NCBI GenBank assembly: GCA_945983195.1
Contig: CAMFSS010000072.1
Location: 1-8,636, forward strand
Direction of reading: 5' to 3'
From: an uncultured Prevotellaceae bacterium
GTDB lineage: Bacteria > Bacteroidota > Bacteroidia > Bacteroidales > Muribaculaceae
Length of the DNA stretch: 8,636 nucleotides
Part shown: one piece after another, positions 1-6,887 of the stretch
How the letters are laid out: each line of letters opens with the position of its first letter
Position numbering within the stretch: the first letter of the stretch is position 1
Made by a program: the position numbers and the translations under genes
The notes under the pieces: generated by a model
Told to the model about the DNA's origin: nothing
Databases searched by the model: none
What the model saw: only the letters and a program-made list of their open reading frames with translations

Positions 1-956
1 ATTGTGCGGTCGGTGGTGTGCAGAGTCTTGGTCATGTGCATGATTTGCGCACGGAGCGGAGCCATTCCGGCACCACCACCTACCCAAATCATCTCCTTCT
101 TCGAGTCGAAAATTGGGTGGAAGTCGCCGTAAGGTCCACTCATAATCACCTTGTCACCCGGTTTCAGCGTGAAGATATATGAAGATGCAATACCTGGCAT
201 CACATCTTGGAATCCCACTTGTGGCTTCGGCTTGAACGGCGGTGTTGCAATACGCACCGTGAGCATTATGCGGTCGCCTTCAGCGGGATAGTTTGCCATT
301 GAGTATGCACGGATAGTCGGCTCGGTGTTCTTGCACTTGAGTGTAAACAGTCCGAATTTCTCCCATGCAGGAAGATATTCTGCTCCGATAGAGTCCTTGT
401 CGATGTCGACGTTGTAGTCCATTTCATACTCAGGAATGCGAATCTGGGCATACGAACCCGGGACGAAGTTCATGTGCTCACCAGGAGGCAGTGCCACGAT
501 AAACTCCTTGATGAATGTAGCCACATTCTTGTTGGAGATAACCTCGCACTCCCACTCCTTGATTTCGAGCACGGAGTCGTCAACGGCAATCTTCATATCC
601 TCTTTCACTTTCACCTGGCAGCCAAGTCGCCAGTTGGCTTGCTGCTCCTTGCGTGAGAAGTGCACTGTCTCGGTGGGGAGAATGTTACCGCCACCTTCAG
701 GAACGCGAACTTTGCACTGTCCGCAACTTCCCTTTCCGCCACAAGCCGATGGCAAGTGTACGCCATTGTTTGAAAGAGTGGCAAGCAGCGATGAGCCTGT
801 TTCCACCTCAAGGTCTTTCTTGCCATTGATGTCGATATGTATTTTACCCGAAGGCACCAAATAGTGCTTTGCCACCAGCAGTATTATCACCAGCAGCAGC
901 GTGATAATCAGGAATAATATCGCGCTCGATACTACGGTCAATGATTGAATATCCAT
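1..956 (-). CDS. nqrF: Na+-NQR subunit F, NADH-oxidising flavoprotein (3' end outside window)
   Basis: NqrF is the electron entry subunit of Na+-NQR: it oxidises NADH at FAD and passes electrons to a 2Fe-2S centre. I read 318 open codons from the ATG at 954-956 to the left edge; the family is a little over 400 residues, so roughly 100 C-terminal residues, including part of the NADH domain, are missing. A membrane helix spans about residues 6-28. The plant-ferredoxin-type cluster ligands are C72, C78, C81 (CGGKGSCGQC) and C113, nearly matching the Vibrio spacing. FAD-binding motifs follow: FVPGSYAQIRIP (164-175) and RAYSMANYP (216-224). The glycine-rich NAD segment VGGGAGMAPLRAQ lies at 292-304. 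It begins 14 bases after the nqrE stop, consistent with one transcript. There is no frameshift or stop in the visible part. An Rnf complex has no such subunit, so the identification is firm. Confidence 0.97.
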   Translation of the reverse strand, partial: MDIQSLTVVSSAILFLIITLLLVIILLVAKHYLVPSGKIHIDINGKKDLEVETGSSLLATLSNNGVHLPSACGGKGSCGQCKVRVPEGGGNILPTETVHFSRKEQQANWRLGCQVKVKEDMKIAVDDSVLEIKEWECEVISNKNVATFIKEFIVALPPGEHMNFVPGSYAQIRIPEYEMDYNVDIDKDSIGAEYLPAWEKFGLFTLKCKNTEPTIRAYSMANYPAEGDRIMLTVRIATPPFKPKPQVGFQDVMPGIASSYIFTLKPGDKVIMSGPYGDFHPIFDSKKEMIWVGGGAGMAPLRAQIMHMTKTLHTTDRT

Positions 957-970
957 GTGTCAGTCGTCAT

Positions 971-1585
971 TTAAAGTTTAATACCAAGGAAGCTCATGAA
1001 TGCTATTCCCATGAGTCCGGTGAGAATAAATGTAATGCCTATTCCGCGCAGAGGCTTGGGAACATTGCTGTAGGCAAGTTTCTCGCGTATGGCGGCGATG
1101 CCTACAATGGCTATAAGCCAGCCGATACCTGAGCCTGCGCCATAGACTGTTGCCGTAAGTGCTGAGCCGAAGTCCTTCTGCTGCATGAAGAGCGATGCAC
1201 CGAGAATGGCGCAGTTCACTGCTATCAGCGGAAGGAATATACCGAGCGAAGCGTATAGCGATGGTGAGAACTTCTCCACAGCCATCTCCACAAGCTGGGT
1301 CATCGATGCAATCACAGCGATAAACATTATCAGGGCAAGGAAGCTGAGGTCGACATTGGCGAAATCCTCACCAAGCCATGCAAGAGCTCCAGGCTGGAGC
1401 ACGTAGGTATTGAGCATGTAGTTGATGGGTAGCGACACCACAAGCATAAAGGTCACTGCCACACCAAGTCCGAGTGCCGTCTTCACATTCTTGGATACTG
1501 CAAGGAATGAGCACATACCCAAGAAGTAGGCAAATATCATGTTGTCGATGAAAATCGAGCGAATGAACAGATTTAATTCTTCCAT
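971..1585 (-). CDS. nqrE: Na+-NQR subunit E, membrane protein
   Basis: NqrE is one of two homologous integral membrane subunits that pair head-to-tail with NqrD; together they hold the intramembrane iron-sulfur centre and form part of the sodium path. The product is 204 residues, close to the family's usual 198-210, with about six hydrophobic helices. The two half-site cysteines expected for metal binding are present: C25 in FLGMCSFLAVSK and C125 in AVNCAILGAS, matching the known positions in Vibrio (26 and 120) closely. It starts at ATG 1585, 39 bases after nqrD, and ends 14 bases before nqrF. RnfA is homologous, but the surrounding NqrA, B, C, D and F settle the assignment as Nqr. No Shine-Dalgarno sequence is obvious; the upstream stretch is A-rich, as is usual in Bacteroidota. 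Confidence 0.96.
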   Translation of the reverse strand: MEELNLFIRSIFIDNMIFAYFLGMCSFLAVSKNVKTALGLGVAVTFMLVVSLPINYMLNTYVLQPGALAWLGEDFANVDLSFLALIMFIAVIASMTQLVEMAVEKFSPSLYASLGIFLPLIAVNCAILGASLFMQQKDFGSALTATVYGAGSGIGWLIAIVGIAAIREKLAYSNVPKPLRGIGITFILTGLMGIAFMSFLGIKL

Positions 1586-1624
1586 ATTCTTATCTTTTCA
1601 ATTGGGGTTATGTAACTCAATTCA

Positions 1625-2248
1625 TTATTTCTCCTGAAGGTCTTTATTGCGCGAGCGGTGTACCCAGATTATGCATGCCACAGTGATAAGTGCCATTGGC
1701 GGCAGAATCATGAGTCCGTTGTTCTGGTAGCCCAAGTCGTAGAACGCCTGCGGAATCACCTGGAATCCGAAAAGTGTACCCGAGCCGAGCAGCTCACGGA
1801 AGAATCCCACAATCACAAGGATAATGGCATAACCGAGGCCGTTGCCCACACCATCGAGGAAAGAATCCCACGGACCATTGCTAAGGGCAAACGCCTCAAG
1901 ACGACCCATAAGGATACAGTTGGTAATAATCAGCCCGATAAACACCGACAGTGCCTTGCTCACTTCATAGTTGTAGGCCTTGAGCACCTGGTCTACAATA
2001 ATCACAAGCGCAGCCACCACCACAAGTTGCACGATGATGCGGATGTTGGTGGGAATGGTGTTGCGGATAAGCGAGATAATCACATTGGCGAAAGCCAGTA
2101 CGGCTGTCACCGAGATACCCATTACTATGGCAGGCTCCAGCTTGGCTGTCACGGCAAGCACTGAGCAGATACCAAGCACCTGCACAATCACAGGATTGTT
2201 CTTGGAGAATGGGTTGAAAAACACCTCACTAATTTTTTTCGATACCAT
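1625..2248 (-). CDS. nqrD: Na+-NQR subunit D, membrane protein
   Basis: NqrD is the membrane partner of NqrE in the Na+ translocating core. From the ATG at 2246-2248 the product is 207 residues, the usual family length. A TTG two codons upstream (2252-2254) could also start it, adding two residues; I prefer the ATG because the protein then begins MVSKKISEVFFNPF, like Bacteroides relatives as I recall them. Six hydrophobic segments are visible. The metal-site cysteines are C28 in VLGICSVLAV and C111 in ITNCILMGRLEAFA, in the symmetrical positions expected from the NqrE pair. The signature NGPWDSFLDGVGNGLGYAI and the following FRELLGSGTLFG are family hallmarks. It lies 62 bases after the nqrC stop and 39 before nqrE. 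RnfE is the homologue in Rnf complexes, excluded by context. Confidence 0.95.
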   Translation of the reverse strand: MVSKKISEVFFNPFSKNNPVIVQVLGICSVLAVTAKLEPAIVMGISVTAVLAFANVIISLIRNTIPTNIRIIVQLVVVAALVIIVDQVLKAYNYEVSKALSVFIGLIITNCILMGRLEAFALSNGPWDSFLDGVGNGLGYAIILVIVGFFRELLGSGTLFGFQVIPQAFYDLGYQNNGLMILPPMALITVACIIWVHRSRNKDLQEK

Positions 2249-2310
2249 TGACAAGAGCGAAATTCAGACGTAGAGTTTTCTTTTCTGAGTTGGTCGCCGA
2301 AGGAGCTGTT

Positions 2311-2982
2311 CTATGTGAGGCATTTTTTGAGCATTGCCTCAACTCCCTTGCTGGTAACCGTACCTCCTGAGATTGCATTCACATAGTCGGTGTTGTCGGC
2401 TGGCTTCTGACCGGCTTTCATCACGTCGATTGCACGGAATTTACCGTCTTTATAGAGTTCCTTACCCTCGAATTGTGTCTGAAAGTCAGGCTTTGCTATC
2501 TCTGCGCCAAGTCCGGGAGTCTCTCCCTGATGCGAGAAATATGCTCCATAGATGGTTGATCCATCGTTGTTCACAGCCACATAGCCCCAAATCGGGCCCC
2601 ACAAGCCTGCTCCATACACAGGAAGAATGTATTTCACCTCTCCGTTTTCGAGCGTGCACACAAACACAGGCAGCTTCATCTGCATGGGATCCAGGATGTT
2701 CTGCGCAGTGGCAAGTTAGGAGGAAAATGCCTCGCCATCAACCTTCTCACCATTCATGTTCACCACAAATGTTTCATTCACATATTTGTCATACACAGCC
2801 TTGTAGTTCCCGTCGTCGGCAGTCAGATGCACGGCGCTAAGAATCTGCATACGCTTGTCGTTGGCAATGTTCTCGTCCTGTTTCGGCTTCAGTGCCATAT
2901 AGGTGAGTGCAAGTACTGCTCCTACCACCACTACCATAATTGCCGAATAGAGAATCGTATATGTATTGCTTTGTTTGTTCAT
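2311..2982 (-). pseudogene. nqrC: Na+-NQR subunit C interrupted by an in-frame TAA
   Basis: NqrC carries a covalently bound FMN and passes electrons between the NqrF side and the membrane core. The reading frame is 224 codons including the end. Codons 1-88 give an N-terminal helix (about residues 10-31) and the start of the periplasmic part. Codon 89 (2716-2718) is TAA. Codons 90-223 continue in the same frame with unmistakable NqrC sequence: LPVFVC, YGAGLWGPIWGY, SHQGETPGLGAEI and the flavin site SGGTVTS, whose FMN-attaching threonine is codon 208 (2359-2361). The true end is TAG at 2311. No frameshift is needed, so a single base change or sequencing error explains the break. The second part could restart at ATG 2685, but it would lack the membrane anchor and has no evident ribosome-binding site. 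Flanking nqr genes show no decay. Confidence refers to identity as nqrC with an internal stop in this sequence. Confidence 0.93.
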
Positions 2983-2989
2983 ATCTTTT

Positions 2990-2997
2990 CCTCCTTT
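2990..2997 (-). promoter_or_regulatory. Strong Shine-Dalgarno site of nqrC
   Basis: On the minus strand the sequence AAAGGAGG lies 7 bases before the nqrC ATG (2980-2982) and just after the nqrB stop (3000-3002). It matches the 16S rRNA 3' end well. Such sites are unusual in Bacteroidota, where most leaders are A-rich without one; no other gene in this window has one this good. It supports the chosen nqrC start. Confidence 0.75.
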
Positions 2998-2999
2998 AA

Positions 3000-4214
3000 T
3001 TAATCGTTAGTGGCCTTGGCGCGCTTCAAGCGGCGGTTGATATTGGCATTTACCACGCAATAGTCGATTGTCGGGGCAAATGCGTTCATAAAGAGCACTG
3101 CAAGCATTGCACCCTCCGGGAATCCTCCGTTGTAGATGCGAATGAGGATTGCAAGCACTCCTATGAGGAAGCCGTAGATGTATTTTCCTGTCTCGGTGCG
3201 GGCTCCTGTCACGGGGTCGGTTGCCATAAACACTGCTGCGAAGGCAAATCCTCCAAGGCAAATTTGGTCAATCGGAGCAAGCATCGAAACCGGATAGGCT
3301 GTCGAAGCAAATGTATTTGCGATGAATGCCATGAAGAAGCCTCCAACAAACACCGAACCCATGATTTTCCACGATGCAATGCCTGTGAGCAGCAATATTG
3401 CTGCACCGATGAGAATGCACAGCGTGGAAACTTCACCCACCGAACCGGGGATAAGACCTATAAAGGCATCAAGAGTGCTGATTGGCTCACCTACTATGTT
3501 GGTGAGCTGCGGTGCTGCTTCGCCTGCATGGATTGCTGCTTGTCCGAGTGGTGTTGCACCTGAGAATGCGTTTGTCACATTGCCGGCACCCAAGCCAAAT
3601 ACCGGGTCAGTAGCTACGAATGCTGCATCACCCGACATTTTCGACGGATAACCGAAGAAGAGCACCGCACGTGTCACGAGTGCCACATTGAAAATGTTCA
3701 TTCCTGTGCCGCCAAACACTTCCTTAGCGAATACCACGGCAAATGCTGTTGCCACGGCAATCATCCAGACCGGTGTGTTGATGGGGCAAATCATCGGTAT
3801 GAGAATTCCGGTAACAAGGAATCCCTCCTGAATCTCATGGTGGCGTATTTGTGCGCCGATAAATTCAATGCCGAGTCCTACTGCGTAGGAAACAACAATC
3901 TTGGGCAATAGTGCTGCAAGTCCGAAAAGGAACATCGACAAGAAGCCTGCTTCTATGTTGCCTATTGCAAGATAGTGCTGATAGCCTATATTGTAGATTC
4001 CAAATAGCAACGCTGGCATAAGTGCAAGTATCACTACGCTCATCGTGCGCTTGGAGTCGTTGCTGTCGTGAATATGCACTCCCGACGTAGCAACTGTATT
4101 CGGAGTCAGCAGGAAAGTCTCAAAGCCCTCGAATACCGACTGGAACTTGGCATATTTTCCTCCCGGCATGAAATTGGGCTTTGCTTTATCTAATAATTTT
4201 CTTAAACCTTTCAC
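3000..4214 (-). CDS. nqrB: Na+-NQR subunit B, FMN- and riboflavin-binding membrane protein
   Basis: NqrB is the large membrane subunit of Na+-NQR. It carries a covalent FMN, binds riboflavin and forms the main Na+ channel and quinone-reduction region with NqrA. The product is 404 residues (Vibrio about 412-415). The covalent FMN motif is SGAT at 218-221, so the flavin threonine is T221. Other family segments are GFLVTGILIP (131-140), FGGTGMNIFNVAL (167-179), FMATDPVTGARTETGKYIYG (329-348) and FPEGAMLAVLFMNAFAP (365-381). About ten hydrophobic helices are present. The start is GTG (4212-4214), not ATG: no ATG exists in frame between here and the nqrA stop, and the product from this GTG (KGLRKLLDKAKPNF) aligns with the N-terminus expected for Bacteroides NqrB. 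An AAGGAT stretch just upstream may help initiation. RnfD is the homologue in Rnf systems, excluded by context. Confidence 0.96.
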   Translation of the reverse strand: MKGLRKLLDKAKPNFMPGGKYAKFQSVFEGFETFLLTPNTVATSGVHIHDSNDSKRTMSVVILALMPALLFGIYNIGYQHYLAIGNIEAGFLSMFLFGLAALLPKIVVSYAVGLGIEFIGAQIRHHEIQEGFLVTGILIPMICPINTPVWMIAVATAFAVVFAKEVFGGTGMNIFNVALVTRAVLFFGYPSKMSGDAAFVATDPVFGLGAGNVTNAFSGATPLGQAAIHAGEAAPQLTNIVGEPISTLDAFIGLIPGSVGEVSTLCILIGAAILLLTGIASWKIMGSVFVGGFFMAFIANTFASTAYPVSMLAPIDQICLGGFAFAAVFMATDPVTGARTETGKYIYGFLIGVLAILIRIYNGGFPEGAMLAVLFMNAFAPTIDYCVVNANINRRLKRAKATND

Positions 4215-4250
4215 TTTATCCTTAATTTTAGTGTTGTTACAAAAAATGGA

Positions 4251-5570
4251 TTAATTCATCTCCTTGCGCAACTTGTCGAGTCCCTCTCGAACAATGTGCT
4301 GGAGTGGGAGCTTCGATGTGTCGGCAAACTCTGCAAGAGCGAAGTCCTCAGGTGCAACCTCATAGATTCCAAGCTGCTCCATCTTGTCAATGTCGAATGC
4401 AATTATGGCTTTGATGAGGAACTCTGCGTAGATATCCATAGGCAGCATACGGTCGTACTCGCCCGACATGATGATGGCTCGCTCTCCTCCATTCAGCTTG
4501 CTGTCGAAACTGAACGGCTTTTTTGCACCAAACAGTCGGCAAGTGAATGAGCGGTAAAGGCTGAACTTCTTTGGGCTGAGTGATGCCCAACCCATAAACT
4601 CAGCATCGTCCTTCACCTCGGGTATCACTGTAATTTGGCGATATGGGAAGCGCAGATAGCCATTGGCTGCCACTTTCACGCCCGTAAGCACATTTCCCGA
4701 AATGATGCGCGAAGCTGCTGCATCGGCAATGTTGCCGTCTGTGAGTGATGCTATGGCGGCTTCGTTTGTGCTCTTCACAAGTTTCGGAGTGGTTACGTTC
4801 TCTCCCACCACTGCCACAATGGTTTCTACCGGCAGTTTCTTTGTAGCTATAAGCTCACCGAAGCGTGCCACTGCCACTGCATCGAGTGTCCACACCACTT
4901 CACCCTTGTTGACCGGCTTCACGTTGGCAAGCTGCACTCCTGCATTTCCGGCAGGATGCGGACCGGCAAACGTGTTAACCTCGCAGCCTTTTAGGCTAAG
5001 TTCTGCATCGGGTGCACAACCCACATGCACCTTTCCGGCTGTCATCTTGGCAAGCGCGTCTACACCTTTCTGAAGGTATGCCTCCTTGCCTGCAAGCTGA
5101 ATGCTCATGGACGCAGCAAGCGGAGCTGAATCGAAAGCAGTCACAAAGATGTCGCGTGGAGTCACCTCGGGGTCGGGAACGATGTCGTAGGGGCGTTGCC
5201 GCATGGCTGCCCACAGTCCTGACTCAAGGAGAAGTTCCTTTGCATCATTGGTGTTAAACACTTTGAATTGGTTCTCTGAATCGGGTGTGATGACGATGGA
5301 CAGAATCTTCCTCCGCTCACCTCTCTCGATGGTTTCGACAGTACCCGATACCGGCGATGTAATTTTGATTTGAGGGTGATTTTTGTCGTGAAAAAGTGCA
5401 TCTCCGGCAAGCACTTTGTCACCTTCCTTCACATCGAGTCTTGGTATGATGCCTGTGAAGTCATCTGGAACTATTGCAAAGCGCTTCGGCGACGCTGTGG
5501 CAACCGTAGTGTCGGCAATTGCTCCGGCAAGGCTCAAGTTTACACCTTTTTTTAACTTGAAATTAGACAT
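4251..5570 (-). CDS. nqrA: Na+-NQR subunit A, cytoplasmic quinone-site subunit
   Basis: NqrA is the soluble, cytoplasm-facing subunit that contributes to the quinone-reduction site with NqrB. It is the first gene of the operon. The product is 439 residues, close to the family's 446-451, and runs unbroken from ATG 5568-5570 to TAA 4251. Recognisable parts are the N-terminal KLKKGVNLSLAG, the segment FAIVPDDFTGIIPRLDVKEG (about 31-50), the barrel-sandwich part HDKNHPQIKITSPVSGTVE with the following ERGERRK (about 61-86), and the C-terminal EYDRMLPMDIYAEFLIKAII region. It is related to RnfC but lacks that protein's 4Fe-4S cysteine clusters, which separates Nqr from Rnf. It ends 36 bases before nqrB. 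A possible -7 promoter element lies about 60 bases upstream. Confidence 0.96.
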   Translation of the reverse strand: MSNFKLKKGVNLSLAGAIADTTVATASPKRFAIVPDDFTGIIPRLDVKEGDKVLAGDALFHDKNHPQIKITSPVSGTVETIERGERRKILSIVITPDSENQFKVFNTNDAKELLLESGLWAAMRQRPYDIVPDPEVTPRDIFVTAFDSAPLAASMSIQLAGKEAYLQKGVDALAKMTAGKVHVGCAPDAELSLKGCEVNTFAGPHPAGNAGVQLANVKPVNKGEVVWTLDAVAVARFGELIATKKLPVETIVAVVGENVTTPKLVKSTNEAAIASLTDGNIADAAASRIISGNVLTGVKVAANGYLRFPYRQITVIPEVKDDAEFMGWASLSPKKFSLYRSFTCRLFGAKKPFSFDSKLNGGERAIIMSGEYDRMLPMDIYAEFLIKAIIAFDIDKMEQLGIYEVAPEDFALAEFADTSKLPLQHIVREGLDKLRKEMN

Positions 5571-5627
5571 TATCGATAAAGTATTTCAATATATATACAT
5601 TAAATTCTGTAGAAACTTAACAATGTG

Positions 5628-5635
5628 CAAAATTA
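5628..5635 (-). promoter_or_regulatory. Possible -7 promoter element for the nqr operon
   Basis: On the minus strand this reads TAATTTTG, a full match to the Bacteroidota -7 form TAnnTTTG, about 58 bases before the nqrA start. I found no TTG at the expected -33 distance (19-21 bases further out), only an A/T stretch, so the call is weak. It is the only such match pointing left between nqrA and the nuclease gene. Confidence 0.4.
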
Positions 5636-5718
5636 CACATAATTTTCTAAATCTTAAAAAACTGAGCCACTTAAATTACTTACATTAATTCCATTTTTCT
5701 AAAATTCTTTGTTAGTCC

Positions 5719-5757
5719 GGAAGCCTTATTTCACACCAATGCCTAAAAATGGCTTCC
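5719..5757. repeat. Small inverted repeat between nqrA and the nuclease gene
   Basis: The arms GGAAGCC (5719-5725) and GGCTTCC (5751-5757) are perfect complements separated by 25 bases. Flanking GTT (5711-5713) and AAC (5758-5760) could extend the stem past a 5-base bulge. It lies 28 bases upstream of the -33 box of the rightward promoter and so could be an operator or a short hairpin in a leftward leader. It may be chance. Confidence 0.3.
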
Positions 5758-5784
5758 AACGAATTATTTTTCAGCGTTATTTGC

Positions 5785-5814
5785 TTGAAGATACACAAAT
5801 ATGAGCTACATTTG
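5785..5814 (+). promoter_or_regulatory. Bacteroidota-type promoter of the nuclease gene
   Basis: TTG (5785-5787), a 19-base spacer and TACATTTG (5807-5814) match the primary-sigma promoter form known in Bacteroides (TTG at -33, TAnnTTTG at -7). Transcription would begin near 5820, giving a leader of about 40 bases before the ATG at 5862. Confidence 0.75.
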
Positions 5815-5861
5815 CGCCATAAAACAATTTTTTATAAACCAACACATGTTCAATCTCTGAA

Positions 5862-6635
5862 ATGAAGAAAGCCTTATTATTGTTTGTTTCGGCATGCACT
5901 GCACTGTCATGCTTCGCATGGGGGCAAAAGGGTCACGATGTGGTGGCATATATTGCCGAAAAGCACCTTTCGCACGATGTCCTGGCTCGCGTTGAGGCTG
6001 TCCTCGACAATCACTCCCCGGTGTACTATTCGAATTGGCTCGATAACGCAAGCCACACACCTGAATACGCCTACACCAAGACGTGGCACTACAAGAACAT
6101 AGATGCCGGAGAAGCCTACGAATCAGCCCCTTCCAACCCTTCGGGCGATGTGGTAAAGGCTGTTACCGACATCACCGAAATGCTCAAAAATGGAGGCCTC
6201 TCGCACGAAAAGGAGAAAACCTACCTGATGATGCTTATACATCTGGTAGGCGACCTGCATCAGCCAATGCACATGGGGCACTTGAGCGACCGTGGCGGAA
6301 ACAGCCACAAAATCATTTATTTCAACCGCGACAACAATCTGCATTCTGTGTGGGACGCAGCTCTCGTTGAAAGTGCCCACAAATGGAGCTACACCGAGTG
6401 GCAGCGTGAAATCGACCGTGCCGATGATGCTACGATTGCCAAGATTGCCGAAGGAACACCCGACGACTGGGGGCGTGAGACACATCTTATCGCAACTCAA
6501 GTCTACCTGAAAACGCCACAAGGTTTCAAGGCAAGCTACGACTATGTGGCTGAATGGACTCCCGTGATTGAACAGCAATTCCTCAAAGGTGGAATACGCC
6601 TCGCCAAACTGCTTGACTCAATCTACGGCAAATAA
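5862..6635 (+). CDS. Secreted S1/P1-type zinc-dependent nuclease
   Basis: This is a member of the S1/P1 nuclease family, zinc enzymes that cut single-stranded DNA and RNA and may also remove 3' phosphates. The product is 257 residues. Residues 1-19 are a signal peptide (KK, then a hydrophobic run, then CFA), predicted to be cut before W20. This matters because the family uses the N-terminal Trp of the mature protein to bind zinc. All expected metal ligands are visible: W20 and H25 (WGQKGH), D61 (NWLDNA), H76 (TWHYKNID), H127, D131 and H137 (IHLVGDLHQPMH), H161 and D165 (NLHSVWDAAL). It should act in the periplasm or outside the cell; nutrient scavenging from nucleic acids is a likely but inferred role. 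It has its own promoter and terminator, so it is probably a single-gene unit divergent from nqrA. C12 and C17 lie in the signal region; a lipoprotein reading is less likely because it would lose the W20 terminus. Confidence 0.94.
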   Translation: MKKALLLFVSACTALSCFAWGQKGHDVVAYIAEKHLSHDVLARVEAVLDNHSPVYYSNWLDNASHTPEYAYTKTWHYKNIDAGEAYESAPSNPSGDVVKAVTDITEMLKNGGLSHEKEKTYLMMLIHLVGDLHQPMHMGHLSDRGGNSHKIIYFNRDNNLHSVWDAALVESAHKWSYTEWQREIDRADDATIAKIAEGTPDDWGRETHLIATQVYLKTPQGFKASYDYVAEWTPVIEQQFLKGGIRLAKLLDSIYGK

Positions 6636-6687
6636 CTCGCAAGCCGACAAATCAACACAAGCAGAATATCTGGTAAGAAAGGCTTTC

Positions 6688-6740
6688 AATCTCTGCAAAA
6701 GCAACATTCACACACAACGTTGTTTTTGCAGAGATTTTTT
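6688..6740 (+). terminator. Strong intrinsic terminator after the nuclease gene
   Basis: An 18-bp stem forms between 6688-6705 and 6719-6736; every position pairs, with one G-U wobble, around a 13-base loop. A run of six T (6735-6740) follows. It starts 52 bases after the nuclease stop. The opposite strand has no comparable T-run after the stem, so it should work mainly rightward. Confidence 0.88.
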
Positions 6741-6749
6741 CATGAAATA

Positions 6750-6781
6750 TTTGGTTTATATCATAAACTTGTTTAAATTTG
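6750..6781 (+). promoter_or_regulatory. Bacteroidota-type promoter of the membrane protein/regulator unit
   Basis: TTTG (6750-6753), a 20-base spacer and TAAATTTG (6774-6781) match the -33/-7 form well. It begins 9 bases after the preceding terminator's T-run, so the two transcripts are cleanly separated. Transcription would begin near 6786, leaving about 98 bases before the ATG at 6884. Confidence 0.72.
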
Positions 6782-6824
6782 CAGCACGTTATACAAAGCA
6801 AACTAAAAACGCTCACACTAATAT

Positions 6825-6887
6825 ATGAAGTTAAGGAATAGAAAAAACTCAATGAAAAATAAAGACAGGCGATTATCGCTGAAATGA
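6825..6887 (+). other. Short 20-codon reading frame overlapping the next start; possible displaced N-terminus
   Basis: An ATG at 6825 (second ATG at 6852) opens a basic 20-residue frame that ends in TGA at 6885-6887, overlapping the downstream ATG as ATGA. This arrangement could couple translation. I think it more likely holds the original start of the downstream membrane protein, now out of frame: the downstream frame reads RQAIIAE directly before its ATG, with a TAA before that at 6860-6862. One added base near 6866-6869 would join the ATG at 6852 to that frame. Confidence 0.3.

Noticed and set aside
436..864. A 142-codon rightward reading frame inside the nqrF region.
   Set aside because: It is an antisense shadow of nqrF, whose cluster and FAD motifs are read clearly on the minus strand.
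2311..2685. Downstream nqrC fragment as a separate functional gene starting at ATG 2685.
   Set aside because: It lacks the membrane anchor and any clear ribosome-binding site, and ten NqrC-like codons in the same frame precede that ATG, so it is the tail of the interrupted gene.
2727..2840. On the plus strand, AGGAGG followed closely by ATG at 2727 looks like a start site antisense to nqrC.
   Set aside because: The frame has only 37 codons, is His/Ser/Arg-rich in the manner of an antisense shadow, and the AGGAGG is explained by the two Ser codons TCC TCC of nqrC.
1..5570. Possibility that this is an Rnf (ferredoxin:NAD) operon rather than Nqr.
   Set aside because: The first gene lacks RnfC-type 4Fe-4S clusters, no RnfB ferredoxin exists, and the last gene is an NqrF flavoprotein with 2Fe-2S and FAD/NAD motifs.
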